Below are positions 8,395 to 18,195 of a stretch of DNA of 64,000 nt, piece after piece. Position 1 is the first letter of the stretch; each line of letters opens with the position of its first letter. The position numbers and the translations under genes are program-made. Origin of the DNA: Streptomyces sp. D2-8. GTDB taxonomy: Bacteria; Actinomycetota; Actinomycetes; Streptomycetales; Streptomycetaceae. The stretch spans positions 62,001-126,000 of the forward strand of contig NZ_JAAHBP010000009.1 in the NCBI RefSeq assembly GCF_023184515.1. Direction: 5' to 3'. Below the pieces are notes generated by a model, which saw only the letters and a list, made by a program, of their open reading frames with translations, made no database searches and was not told the DNA's origin.

Positions 8395-11247
8395 GTGACC
8401 GTGCGACGGGACTACCAGGAGCCTCCCAGGAGCCGCCCCGACCTGGTCATCGGCCGGGATGACCTGTTCACGTCGGCGCGTGACCAGCTCGGCCGAGGGG
8501 GCAGTGTGCTGCTCCACGGCCCCGCGGGAATTGGAAAGTCGACGATCCTGCGGGCGCTGGCCGCGGATTACGGCGGTGCGGACCGGACGGTGTTGCGCTG
8601 CTCGGCGACCGAGTCCGAATCCCATCTGCCCTTCCTGGCGCTGGCCGACCTGTTCGGGCTGGTCCTCGACGACGTGTCCGGTGCGCTGCCCGGCGCCCAG
8701 CGCACCGCCCTGGAGTCGGCGCTCACCGGCCGCGGCGAGTCCACGCTCCAGCGGGACGGGCTCGCGCTGCGCCTGGCGGTGCTGTCGGCGCTGCGCGTCC
8801 TCGCCGCGAAGCGCCCGGTGCTCGTGGTCGCCGACGATCTCCAGTGGCTGGATGCCGCCAGTGCGGAACTGCTCGGCTTCGCGGCCCGCCGGCTGGGCGA
8901 CACGCCCGTGCAGATGCTGTGCGCGGTGCGCACCGAGGGCCAGGAGTACGACCGCCACCTCCCCGCGTCTCCGCCCGACACGCTCGCCGTCCGGCTGGGC
9001 CCGCTGACCCGCACGCAGGTCTCGGCGCTGCTCGACCACCGCGGCTACACGACGCTGTCCCGCTCCACGGTCCGCGACATCCACCGCACCAGCGGCGGCA
9101 ACCCGCTCTTCGCGCTGGAGCTGGGCCGGGCCCTGGCCGAGAGCCCGACCCGGCCCCGGCCGGGTGAGCCGCTGCCCGTGCCCACCTCGCTGCGGGCCCT
9201 GGTGCTGAGCCGGCTGGAGATGCTGTCGGACGAGGCGCGCCGCACCCTCCTCGTCGCCAGCGCCGGTGCCCGTCCCACGCTGGCGCTGCTGCACGCGGCC
9301 GGGCGGCAGCACGCCGAGGCCGAGACGGCCCAGGCGGCGGCGCTGGGCCTGCTGGCCACGGACCCCGAGGCGCCGGCCCTGCGGTTCGCGCATCCGCTGA
9401 TCTCGGCCGCGCTCTATGCGGAGGCCCCGGCGCAGGAACGGCGGGCCGTGCACGCGGCGCTGTCCACGGCGGCCTCCGACCCGATCGAGCGGGCCCGGCA
9501 CCTGGCCCTGGCGACCACCGGCACCGACCCGGACGTGGCGGCCCGGCTCGCCGAGGCCGGGGCGCTGGCCCGGGACCGCGGGGCCCCCTCGGTGGCCGCC
9601 TCGCTCGGGCTGCTCGCCGCCCGGCACACCCCGGCGGACAGCACCCCCGGTTCCGACGAGCGGCGCCTTCAGGCCGCGGAGGACGCGATCACCGCCGGCG
9701 AGGCCGATCTCGCCCGGGACATCGCACGCGACGTACTGACGCGTGCCACCGTGCCCGCCGAGCGGGTCCGGGCCTGGATGGTGGTCATCGAGGCGGCCGG
9801 GCAGGCGCTCGGCGAGGTCGACGCCGTCTTCCCGCAGGTGCTGGCCGACGCGGGCGACGACCCGCGCCTGCTCGCCCAGGTCCACTACCAGCTGGCCTGG
9901 CGCGGCCTGGTCGTCGAGGGCGACTTCGCCGAGGCCCGCCAGGAGGCCGCGCACGCGGCGGAGCTGGCCGCCCGGGGCGAGGACCGGCGCACCGAACTGA
10001 TGGCGCTGTCCTTCCAGGCCTCCACCGAGACGCTGATGGGCCACCCGGACGCCCCGGTGACCGTCAAGCGGGCGCTGAAGGAACCCCAGGACCCCTACGT
10101 GGCCTGCCACCACAACGGCGCCGGGTCGGCCCGGTTCCGCTGGCTGATCATGAGCGACCAGCTGCCCGAGGCACGGGCGACCATCACCGCGCTGCTGCGC
10201 GAGGTGCGCCGGCGCGGCATGGTCGAGAGCGAGGTGCACTTCCTGCGCTTCCTCGCCGACACGGAACTGCGCTCCGGGCACTGCGGCCGGGCCCTGGACC
10301 TGGCCCGCGAGAGTCTGCGGCTGGCCCGGGACGCCGGGATCGGCGAGGGCGCCTCGGCCATGCTCGCCTCCCTCGCGGAGGCCTCGGCCGGGGACGTCGA
10401 CCGGGCCCTGGCCCTCGCCCGGGAGGCGGCGGACCACGCCGAGGTCGACGGCGACCAGATGTACCTGTCCCGGGCCCTGGCGGCGCTGGGCTACGCCCAG
10501 TTGGTGGCCGGCGACCCGGCCGCCACCGTCCGTTCGCTGCGCCGGGTGCGGGAGCTGGAGCAGGGCCTCGGCATCAACGACCCCGGGCGCGGCCGCTGGC
10601 ACGGCGACCTCGCCGAGGCCCTGGTCCGCATCGGCGAACCGGGCGAGGCCCAGGACGTCATCGACACGACCCGGGCGCACGCGCTGCGGCTGGGCCGGCA
10701 GAGCGTGCTGGCCGTCCTCGACCGGGCCGAGGCGCTGGTCCGGGCGGCACGCGGCGAACACGAGGCCGCCGTCGTCCGGTTGACGTCCGTGCAGGACCGG
10801 CTCGGGCGGCTCGGGTACGGCCTGGAGGAGGCCCGGGCCGCCTTCGCGCTGGCCCGCCTGCGCGCCCAGGCCGCCGCCGCGCCCCGCACCGGTGCCAGGC
10901 CCCTGCCGGGTGCGGCGTCGTACGACGAGGCCGCCCGGTTGTTCCGGCGCTGCCGGGCGCTGCCCTGGCTGCGGCAGGTCGACGCGGCCGCCACGGCCGG
11001 GCCCGCGGCGGTGGAACCGGCCGCCGCGGCGCCCGCCGTCGCCCTCGACGCGCTGGAGGGTCTGGCCGCGATGGAGCGTCAGGTCGCCTCGCTGGTGATG
11101 GAGGGCGCGACCAACCGGGAGATCGCGGCGCGCCTGTTCATCAGTGTCAAGACCGTCGAGGCGACCCTCACCCGGGTCTACCGCAAGCTGGGGATCCGTT
11201 CCCGGGTGGACATCGTCCGGCTGGCCGCGGGCCGCCGCACGACCTGA
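8395..11247 (+). CDS. LAL-family (large ATP-binding LuxR) transcriptional regulator
   Basis: 950-residue MalT-like STAND ATPase regulator. Walker A is HGPAGIGKST (residues 41-50), Walker B is VLVVADDLQWLD (142-153), followed by a long alpha-solenoid of TPR-like helices and a C-terminal LuxR helix-turn-helix from about residue 885 (ATNREIAARLFISVKTVEATLTR). The GTG start is preceded by GGAGGGG. LAL proteins are usually pathway-specific activators responding to small molecules. The next gene on the same strand, 200 nt away with its own promoter, is a secreted trypsin; control of that gene is a reasonable inference from adjacency. The opposite strand carries a nearly full-length open frame that I regard as a GC-bias artefact. 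Confidence 0.92.
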   Translation: MTVRRDYQEPPRSRPDLVIGRDDLFTSARDQLGRGGSVLLHGPAGIGKSTILRALAADYGGADRTVLRCSATESESHLPFLALADLFGLVLDDVSGALPGAQRTALESALTGRGESTLQRDGLALRLAVLSALRVLAAKRPVLVVADDLQWLDAASAELLGFAARRLGDTPVQMLCAVRTEGQEYDRHLPASPPDTLAVRLGPLTRTQVSALLDHRGYTTLSRSTVRDIHRTSGGNPLFALELGRALAESPTRPRPGEPLPVPTSLRALVLSRLEMLSDEARRTLLVASAGARPTLALLHAAGRQHAEAETAQAAALGLLATDPEAPALRFAHPLISAALYAEAPAQERRAVHAALSTAASDPIERARHLALATTGTDPDVAARLAEAGALARDRGAPSVAASLGLLAARHTPADSTPGSDERRLQAAEDAITAGEADLARDIARDVLTRATVPAERVRAWMVVIEAAGQALGEVDAVFPQVLADAGDDPRLLAQVHYQLAWRGLVVEGDFAEARQEAAHAAELAARGEDRRTELMALSFQASTETLMGHPDAPVTVKRALKEPQDPYVACHHNGAGSARFRWLIMSDQLPEARATITALLREVRRRGMVESEVHFLRFLADTELRSGHCGRALDLARESLRLARDAGIGEGASAMLASLAEASAGDVDRALALAREAADHAEVDGDQMYLSRALAALGYAQLVAGDPAATVRSLRRVRELEQGLGINDPGRGRWHGDLAEALVRIGEPGEAQDVIDTTRAHALRLGRQSVLAVLDRAEALVRAARGEHEAAVVRLTSVQDRLGRLGYGLEEARAAFALARLRAQAAAAPRTGARPLPGAASYDEAARLFRRCRALPWLRQVDAAATAGPAAVEPAAAAPAVALDALEGLAAMERQVASLVMEGATNREIAARLFISVKTVEATLTRVYRKLGIRSRVDIVRLAAGRRTT

Positions 11248-11302
11248 CCCACCTGGGTTTACGGGGCCGGACCGAGGGTTTTCCCTGCCCAACTCCCTTA
11301 GG

Positions 11303-11345
11303 GGGTTCCCTCATTGGGGGCGGTCCCTGCCGGGCTCTAGCTTTG
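11303..11345 (+). promoter_or_regulatory. Promoter of the trypsin gene with GGGGG/CCCT repeats
   Basis: A -35 TTGGGG (11316-11321) and -10 TAGCTT (11340-11345) are separated by 18 bp. Two similar blocks, GGGGGTTCCCT at 11303-11313 and GGGGGCGGTCCCT at 11318-11330, overlap and precede the -35 and could bind an activator such as the upstream LAL protein. The leader to the ATG at 11450 is about 100 nt. Confidence 0.5.
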
Positions 11346-11449
11346 GGGCGTGCCGCTCGCCGGGCACACGGAGATCCGAACAACGGCGTCAGGGTCCCCG
11401 TGCACCACCACCCGCGCGACCCCCCACCGGCAACTCCCCAAGGAGACCC

Positions 11450-12238
11450 ATGTTCGGGCTCAACGCTGCCAAGAAGGCCGCCGTCGTCGCCGCGGCGACC
11501 GCCGCCGCCACGACCGCGCTGCTCGCCGCCCCCACGGCCGTCGCCGCGCCCCAGCCGATCGTCGGCGGCACCACGACCACGACGTCCGCGTACCCGTTCG
11601 TCATGCAGATCACGGACGCCTCGCAGAACCAGTTTTGCGGCGGCACCCTGGTCTCGCCCACCAAGGTCGTCACCGCCGCGCACTGCATGGTCGGCGAGAC
11701 CACCGGCAGTGTGCGCGTCGTCGGTGGCCGCACCTACCTCAACGGCACCAACGGCACGGTCAGCAGAGTCAGCAGGATATGGATCCACCCGAGCTACACC
11801 GACGTCTCCAACGGCGACGACGTGGCCGTGCTGACGCTGTCGACGTCGATGCCGTACACCCCGGCGAAGTACGTCTCCTCCTCCCAGACCTCGGTGTACG
11901 CGGCCGGCACCACCGCCCGCATCCTCGGCTGGGGCGACACCTCCGAGAACGGCAGCGCCTCCAACCAGCTGCGCACCGCGACCGTACCGACCATGTCCGA
12001 CTCCGGTTGCGCGAGCTCCTACGGCTCCGACTTCGTCAAGAGCGACATGGTGTGCGCCGGAAAGACCTCCGGCGGCGTGGACACCTGCCAGGGCGACAGC
12101 GGCGGCCCCCTGCTCATCGGGGGCGTCCTGGCAGGCATCACTTCCTGGGGCGAAGGCTGCGCCCAGGCCGGCCACCCGGGTGTCTACACCCGGCTGACCA
12201 CCTTCTCCAACCTGGTCACGACGCAGCTCAACTCGTGA
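11450..12238 (+). CDS. Secreted trypsin-like serine protease (S1A)
   Basis: 262-residue preproprotein close to S. griseus trypsin. Sec signal peptide residues 1-33 (Lys-rich start, Ala-rich core, AVAAP cleavage region), a very short propeptide, then mature IVGG at 37-40. Catalytic triad: His78 (TAAHC), Asp124 (NGDDVAVL), Ser217 (GDSGGP). Asp211, six residues before Ser217 (VDTCQGDSGGP), is the S1-pocket Asp that gives Arg/Lys specificity. Six Cys fit three disulfides. Ribosome-binding site AAGGAG precedes ATG 11450. Probably an extracellular nutritional or developmental protease; ends at a strong hairpin at 12279-12319. Confidence 0.96.
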   Translation: MFGLNAAKKAAVVAAATAAATTALLAAPTAVAAPQPIVGGTTTTTSAYPFVMQITDASQNQFCGGTLVSPTKVVTAAHCMVGETTGSVRVVGGRTYLNGTNGTVSRVSRIWIHPSYTDVSNGDDVAVLTLSTSMPYTPAKYVSSSQTSVYAAGTTARILGWGDTSENGSASNQLRTATVPTMSDSGCASSYGSDFVKSDMVCAGKTSGGVDTCQGDSGGPLLIGGVLAGITSWGEGCAQAGHPGVYTRLTTFSNLVTTQLNS

Positions 12239-12278
12239 CCGCGCACTAGCTCCTGAGTACCCCTCAGGTGAAATACCA

Positions 12279-12319
12279 GGGGGCGTTGCGGGCCTCCACG
12301 AGCGGCCCGCAACGCCCCC
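12279..12319. terminator. Terminator between trypsin and the winged-helix gene
   Basis: Perfect 16-bp inverted repeat GGGGGCGTTGCGGGCC with a 9-nt loop, between two convergent genes (stops at 12238 and 12353). Works in either direction. Confidence 0.9.
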
Positions 12320-12352
12320 TCTCCACTGCCCGGCCCCCGCACGCCGCCCTGG

Positions 12353-13468
12353 TCAGGTGCGTACGGCACCGAACCGGATGTCGTACGACGACCCCGGGTG
12401 CATGACGCGCAGCATCCGCTCCCCCTCGGCGGTGACCTCGTCCCGCCGGGCCCGGGTGAGGCGGTCGAAGGGCTCGATCACGAGCGCGTCCTCCCCGAGC
12501 CGCCACAGTCCCGCGAGGAAGCCGTCGACGAGGAGCGTGCGGTAGGCCACGTTCCCGTTCCACGAGCGGCCCCGGTGCTCGGGCGGGACGACGCGGGTGC
12601 GGTCGGCGTGCGAGAGCAGCAGGTTGTCGAACTCGGGGAGGAAGCGCGGCGGCGCCGGGGTCCCCGGGTCGGGGCGTGGGGCGTCCGGGAGGTCGAAGAG
12701 TTCGACGCCGCCGGCGTCCCGGAAGGTCACGAGCTGCGGGCGGAGGCGTTCGAAGGCGTCGCGCAGGCGGGTCATTCCGGCCCAGGTCTGCATGTCCTTC
12801 ACGGAGGCCGGGCCGAAGGCGGCGAGGTAGCGCAGGACGACCGCGTCGGGTGTGGGGGCCGGCTGCGCCGGCCGGCCGAGCCAGTGCTCGGCGGTGGTGA
12901 GACTGACCTGCCCGCTCTGCCCCCACAGACCGCGCGGCGTCACCTGCACGAGCGGGAGCCGGCAGCGTGCGGCGACGGCCAGCGCCTGCGGATCGGCGTC
13001 GGGCCACTCCTGGAGCAGGGCCTCGCGCAGTTGCTTCATGGTGCGGGGCTCGGCCTCGACGAGGTCGCGGGCGAGCCCGGCGAGCCGGTCCAGGTCGACA
13101 CCGGCGAGTCCCCTGCGGAAGGTGACGAGCTCCCGGTCCCGGGCGGGCTGCACCAGCGGCCGCAGGGTGAGGCAGTCGTCCGCGGTGTGGGTGTGGATGG
13201 TGGAGCGCATCGTGACGATCCGAACGGCCTCGCGGTCCGCCATCGGCCGGGACAGCGCCTCGGGGGTGAACCCGTCGAGCCGGGCGGCGAGCGCGTAGTA
13301 CGGGGGCTTGACGTTCTGCGCCTGGAGCCCGAGCAGGTGCTCGACGGCCGCCGTGGCGGAGAGCCGGGCGGGGCGCAGGAGCAGCTGCCGGTCGAGGGTC
13401 GCGCGGCTGAGGGCACGCGTGCCGAGCAGGGGTGCCGTGCCGGTGACGCTCCGCTTGGTGTTCGTCAT
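12353..13468 (-). CDS. Winged-helix DNA-binding domain protein (HTH_42/DUF1006-like)
   Basis: 371-residue protein of the winged-helix family that includes AlkX/YcaQ-like proteins. Visible family features: LLGLQAQNVKPPYYALAARL near the N-terminus, MRSTIHTHTADD, the repeated wHTH region around LRYLAAFGPASVKDMQTWAGM, and a C-terminal FLPEFDNLLLSHADRTRV...VLVDGFLAGLW-type block. Related proteins include DNA glycosylases acting on interstrand crosslinks (the YcaQ/AZL group, catalytic QxQ or QxD); here the early LQAQ motif is present, so a DNA-repair role is possible but unproven. ATG 13468 has TACCGT 7 nt upstream (possible leaderless start); ATG 13477 would add three residues. Confidence 0.8.
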   Translation of the reverse strand: MTNTKRSVTGTAPLLGTRALSRATLDRQLLLRPARLSATAAVEHLLGLQAQNVKPPYYALAARLDGFTPEALSRPMADREAVRIVTMRSTIHTHTADDCLTLRPLVQPARDRELVTFRRGLAGVDLDRLAGLARDLVEAEPRTMKQLREALLQEWPDADPQALAVAARCRLPLVQVTPRGLWGQSGQVSLTTAEHWLGRPAQPAPTPDAVVLRYLAAFGPASVKDMQTWAGMTRLRDAFERLRPQLVTFRDAGGVELFDLPDAPRPDPGTPAPPRFLPEFDNLLLSHADRTRVVPPEHRGRSWNGNVAYRTLLVDGFLAGLWRLGEDALVIEPFDRLTRARRDEVTAEGERMLRVMHPGSSYDIRFGAVRT

Positions 13469-13667
13469 GTGCAGCACGGTATCCGGGCTTGCGGACAGGT
13501 TCTGGCCGCGACTCCGGGCGTGGTCGGCATGCGCGGCGTACGAGCAGGTTCGTTAGGCCTGCCGCGCCGCCGGGTACTCAGCGGACATTCCCGGAACCCG
13601 CACCACACGCCCCACTCGGGAGATCCGATGCTCCGACGTCCACCGCGACCAGATCCCGCCGCACCCG

Positions 13668-14267
13668 ATGAGTGACAGCACCGGACGGACGGCTCAGGTC
13701 ATGGAACGACGGGCAGACCCGTCGCGGTCGGCTCTGATCGTGATCGACATGATCAACACCTATGACCACGAGGACGCCGAGCTCCTCGTGCCGTCCGTCG
13801 AGCAGGTCGTACCCCACCTGACGGAGCTGCTCGGCCGGGCCCGCGAGGCGGACGCTCCCGTGATCTACGTGAACGACAACTTCGGGCTGTGGCGCTCGCA
13901 CCACGGAGAGCTGCTGGACGCGGCGCTGAACCGGCCGCACGCCCGTCTGATCGAGCCGATCCGGCCCGACGAGCAGTCGCTCTTCGTGCTGAAGGCCCGC
14001 CATTCGGTCTTCTTCGAGACGCCGCTGTCCTACCTCCTGTGGAGTCTGGACGTCGGACACGTGGTCCTGACCGGCCAGGTCACCGAGCAGTGCGTCCTCT
14101 ATTCCGCCCTGGACGCGCACATCCGCCACCTGGAGGTGACGGTGCCGAAGGACGCCGTCGCCTCCATTCATCCCCATCTGGCGTCCGCGGCTCTGGAAAT
14201 GATGGAGCGCAACATGGGCGCCCGGATCGTCTCGGCGAAGGAGACCGACTTCGGCGCCATCACGTGA
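13668..14267 (+). CDS. Isochorismatase-family cysteine hydrolase
   Basis: 199-residue alpha/beta hydrolase. The triad of the family is visible: Asp27 (ALIVIDMINTY), Lys109 (FVLKARHSVFF), Cys142 (GQVTEQCVLYSAL) with the cis-peptide preceding Cys replaced by the common VTE-QC form. Such enzymes cleave amide or vinyl-ether bonds (nicotinamidase, N-carbamoylsarcosine amidase, isochorismatase); the substrate cannot be told here. The start is uncertain: ATG 13668 has no obvious ribosome-binding site, and ATG 13701 is an in-frame alternative closer to the conserved domain. Convergent with the flavodoxin-fold gene. Confidence 0.88.
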   Translation: MSDSTGRTAQVMERRADPSRSALIVIDMINTYDHEDAELLVPSVEQVVPHLTELLGRAREADAPVIYVNDNFGLWRSHHGELLDAALNRPHARLIEPIRPDEQSLFVLKARHSVFFETPLSYLLWSLDVGHVVLTGQVTEQCVLYSALDAHIRHLEVTVPKDAVASIHPHLASAALEMMERNMGARIVSAKETDFGAIT

Positions 14268-14319
14268 CTCCGGCTATGTGAGCAGGCTGGCCACTGGCAC
14301 GTCGCGTCGGCCCCGCCGG

Positions 14320-15051
14320 TCAGCGGTGCTCGGGGTTGTCCGCGCCCGGACGGCAGCCGGCGTCCCACTGCGAGCGCTGGTTGCCGTGGGCGGGGACCCC
14401 TCCGGCGCGCTTCAGCAGGGCTGCGAGATGCATCAGGTTCCAGGTCATGAAACTGGTGTTGCGGTTGGTGAAGTCGTTCTCCGGGCCGCCCGAGTCCGGG
14501 TCCAGATACGACGGTCCGGGGCCGGCCGCGCCGATCCAGCCGGCGTCGGCCTGGGGCGGGATCGTGTAGCCGAGGTGCTGGAGGCTGTAGAGGACGTTCA
14601 TCGCGCAGTGCTTGACGCCGTCCTCGTTGCCGGTGATGAGACAGCCGCCGACGCGGCCGTAGTAGGCGTACTGCCCCTGGGAGTTGAGCAGCGAGGAGCA
14701 GGCGTAGAGGCGCTCGATGACCTGCTTGGTGACGGAGCTGTTGTCACCCAGCCAGATGGGGCCGGCCAGGACCAGGATGTCCGCCGCCATGACCTTCTCG
14801 TACAGCGCCGGCCAGGCGTCCGTGGCGAAGCCGTGCTCGGTCATGTCCGGGTAGACGCCGGGTGCGATGTCCTGGTCGACGGCGCGGATCAGCTCCGTCG
14901 TCACGCCGGCGGAGTCCATGATCGACCGGCTCTTGTCGATCAGGCCCTGGGTGTGGCTGCGCTGCGGGGACGGTTTGAGGGTGCAGTTGATGTAGAGGGC
15001 GGTCAGGTCGTCGAAGCGGTGGGCCGCGTCAGGTGCGGAGGGGGCTGTCAT
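14320..15051 (-). CDS. Flavodoxin-fold NAD(P)H-dependent oxidoreductase
   Basis: 243-residue flavoprotein of the FMN reductase/flavodoxin type. N-terminal beta strand and phosphate loop ALYINCTLKPSPQRSHTQGL (about residues 18-37), then ILVLAGPIWLGDNSSVTKQVIERL (FMN isoalloxazine loop) and YYGRVGGCLITGNEDGVKH. Related proteins reduce quinones, azo compounds or iron complexes with NAD(P)H. GATGCT ends 6 nt before the ATG, compatible with a leaderless transcript. The upstream region (15052-15175) is shared with the divergent epimerase gene. Confidence 0.85.
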   Translation of the reverse strand: MTAPSAPDAAHRFDDLTALYINCTLKPSPQRSHTQGLIDKSRSIMDSAGVTTELIRAVDQDIAPGVYPDMTEHGFATDAWPALYEKVMAADILVLAGPIWLGDNSSVTKQVIERLYACSSLLNSQGQYAYYGRVGGCLITGNEDGVKHCAMNVLYSLQHLGYTIPPQADAGWIGAAGPGPSYLDPDSGGPENDFTNRNTSFMTWNLMHLAALLKRAGGVPAHGNQRSQWDAGCRPGADNPEHR

Positions 15052-15175
15052 GGGGGCAGCATCTCGCGCCGGGCCCGGTCTGTTGCGGTTCGGCGCACCC
15101 GCGCCCGTCTTACGGAGTCATGACGTACGGCCGCGTCCCCGTGAGGCGGCGCCAGTGGGCGCCTAGCGTGGCCGT

Positions 15176-16177
15176 ATGCGCGTACTGGTCACCGGCGGTG
15201 CCGGGTTCATCGGGTCCCATGTGGTCGCCGCCCTGCGGGAGCGGGGGCACGAGGCGATCGTGTTCGACGTGCGGGAGGATCCCGCGGATGACGTGCGGGA
15301 CCCCGCGGCGGTAGGCCGTGCCCTGGCCGGTGCGGACGCCGTGTGCCATCAGGCCGCGATGGTCGGGCTCGGCAACGGGGTCGCCGACGCGGCGGACTAC
15401 GTCGCGCACAACGACCTGGGGACGGCCGTGCTGCTCGCCGCCATGGCGGAGGCGGGTGTACGGCGTCTCGTGCTGGCCGGGTCGATGGTGGTCTACGGGG
15501 AGGGGCGGTACGGGTGCCCCCGGCACGGGGTCGTGCGGCCCGGGCCGCGTACCGTCACCGACCTCGACGCCGGCCGGTTCGAGCCGCCGTGTCCGGCGTG
15601 CGGGGCGGACCTCGTCCCCGATCTGGTCGGCGAGGACGCTCCGGCCGATCCACGGAACGTGTACGCGACGACCAAGCTGGCCCAGGAGCACCTGTCCGCC
15701 GCCTGGGCCCGCTGCACCGGCGGGTCGGCGGTGTCGCTGCGCTACCACAACGTGTACGGGCCGGGCATGCCCCGCGACACCCCCTACGCCGGTGTCGCCT
15801 CCTTCTTCCGCTCGGCGCTCGCCCGGGGCGAGGCACCGCGCGTGTTCGAGGACGGGCGGCAGCGCAGGGACTTCGTGCACGTCCGGGACGTGGCCGAGGC
15901 CAATGCGGTGGCGCTGGAGGCGGCGGCCGCACCGGGTGTGCTCACGGCGTACAACACCGGCAGCGGCGACCCGCACACCGTCGGGGAGATGGCCCGTGCG
16001 CTGGCCGCCGCGTACGGCGGGCCCGAGCCCGTCGTCACCGGCGAGTACCGGCTCGGGGACGTACGGCACATCACCGCCGACTCCGCGCGGCTGCGGGACG
16101 GGCTGGGCTGGAAGCCGGCCGTCGGGTTCCAGGAGGGCATGACGGAGTTCGCGCGAGCCGGGATGCGGGACGCGTAG
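15176..16177 (+). CDS. NAD-dependent sugar-nucleotide epimerase/dehydratase
   Basis: 333-residue extended SDR. Nucleotide-binding GGAGFIG (7-13), Ser in AGSMVVYGEG, catalytic YxxxK at Tyr163/Lys167 (NVYATTKLAQEH), and the C-terminal RDFVHVRDVAEAN sugar-binding block. An insert of about 35 residues between the Ser and Tyr motifs carries Cys114-x2-His117 and Cys139-x2-Cys142, a plausible zinc knuckle unusual for a GalE/RmlB-like enzyme. TAGCGT ends 6 nt before the ATG (leaderless), the same arrangement as the gene at 21959. First gene of the presumed surface-glycoconjugate locus; exact reaction unknown. Confidence 0.88.
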   Translation: MRVLVTGGAGFIGSHVVAALRERGHEAIVFDVREDPADDVRDPAAVGRALAGADAVCHQAAMVGLGNGVADAADYVAHNDLGTAVLLAAMAEAGVRRLVLAGSMVVYGEGRYGCPRHGVVRPGPRTVTDLDAGRFEPPCPACGADLVPDLVGEDAPADPRNVYATTKLAQEHLSAAWARCTGGSAVSLRYHNVYGPGMPRDTPYAGVASFFRSALARGEAPRVFEDGRQRRDFVHVRDVAEANAVALEAAAAPGVLTAYNTGSGDPHTVGEMARALAAAYGGPEPVVTGEYRLGDVRHITADSARLRDGLGWKPAVGFQEGMTEFARAGMRDA

Positions 16178-16216
16178 GAGCTGTCCCCCCTGCCTGGGGT
16201 CCGCTCGCGAAAGACC

Positions 16217-16260
16217 GGTGGTGCTGCCCGTGTTACGAAGCGGCCGCGGGCAGCACCACC
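16217..16260. terminator. Bidirectional terminator overlapping the histidine kinase stop
   Basis: 14-bp perfect inverted repeat GGTGGTGCTGCCCG (16217-16230) with its complement at 16247-16260. The kinase TAA stop (16233-16235) lies in the loop, so the stem overlaps the last codons of that gene while also following the epimerase. Confidence 0.8.
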
Positions 16261-17341
16261 TCGAAACGGCAGCCGCCGGGGATGTTCCGCACGGTGGCCC
16301 GGCCCTGGTGCGCCTCCACGATCCCCCGGACGATGGCGAGGCCGAGACCCGCGCCGGCCGGGGGCGTCCGGGCGTGCGTGCCGCGCCAGCCGGTGTCGAA
16401 GACGCGCGGCAGGTCCTCGGCCGGGATGCCGCCGCAGCCGTCCGTCACCGACAGCACCACGCCCTCGGTGGAGCGTTCCGCGGTGACGGCGACCGTGCCG
16501 TCGGCCGGGGTCCGGCGGATGGCGTTGACCAGCAGGTTGCCCAGCACCCGGCTCATCTCCTTGCCGTCCACCTCCACCGGCACCGGCTCGATACGGCCGC
16601 CCACCAGCCGCACCCCGTGCTCCCGGGCGAGCGGGTCGGCTCCCGCCAGCGCGTCGCCGACCAGGTCGTACAGCGAGATCCGGCTGGGGGCGAGGGCGAG
16701 CGCTCCGGCGTGGATGCGGGAGAGCTCGAAGAGGTCGCCGACCATGTCGTTGAGGCGCTCGACCTCGGTGCGGATCTGCCTCAGATAGCGGCCGGGGTCG
16801 GCGGCGACACCGTCCTCCAGGGCCTCGGACATGGCGCGCAGACCGGCCAGCGGGGTGCGCAGGTCGTGGGAGATCCAGGCGACGAGTTCACGCCGGGAGG
16901 TCTCCAACGCGCGTTCCCGCTCCCGGGATTCGGCGAGTCTGGCGCTGGTGGCGGCCAGTTCGCGGCTCAGGTGGTCCAGTTCGGCGGTCGTCGGGCCGAC
17001 GGGGGCGGCGAAATTGCCGCCGTCGCCGAAGGAGCGTGCGGCCACGGCGAGTTCGCGGCTGCGGGCGACGACCCAGCGGCCCAGCAGCAGCGCGGTGGCC
17101 AGGGAGACGACGGCCGCCATGGCGACGACGGTCGTGACGACGGTCAGGTCGTGCGGCGACAGGAACATCGCCCAGGCGACGGCGAGCGTGCCCGCGAGCA
17201 TCGCGACGACGCCGACCGTCGCGACCACGGCGATCGAGGCGGTGAGCGAGCGGCGCCGGATCAGGCGCAGCGCGGCGGCTCCGGCCAGGCCGGTGGCCGC
17301 GGCACCCGCGAAGGCGTACAGGGCGATGAGGAGGGTGTCGT

Positions 17342-17345
<4 letters not shown>
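16233..17345 (-). CDS. Two-component sensor histidine kinase
   Basis: 370-residue membrane kinase. Hydrophobic segments near residues 5-27, 36-60 and 68-90 anchor it, with little extracellular loop, so the signal is probably sensed in or near the membrane. A coiled linker (120-150) leads to the H-box WISHDLRTPLAG with phospho-acceptor His160, then N-box NLLVNAIRRTP, G1 VTDGCGGIP and G2 GAGLGLAIVRG. The GTG start (17345) overlaps the TGA of the response regulator (17342-17345), giving translational coupling. It lies inside the epimerase/glycosyltransferase locus and probably controls it. Confidence 0.93.
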
Positions 17346-18073
<728 letters not shown>

Positions 18074-18195
18074 GCCTCCAGACTGGCACCGCGCCGCCAC
18101 CGCCGGGGACCCGAGCACCACTCCGGCCTCCGACGTCCGCGTTTCGTAAGGAGCGATGGCCCGGTATGTCCGGTTCGCGTTCGTAGGGTGAGACC

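Noticed and set aside
8320..11292. 990-codon frame antisense to the LAL regulator
   Set aside because: No domain; Gly/Arg/Gln-rich composition typical of the antisense of GC-biased coding DNA.
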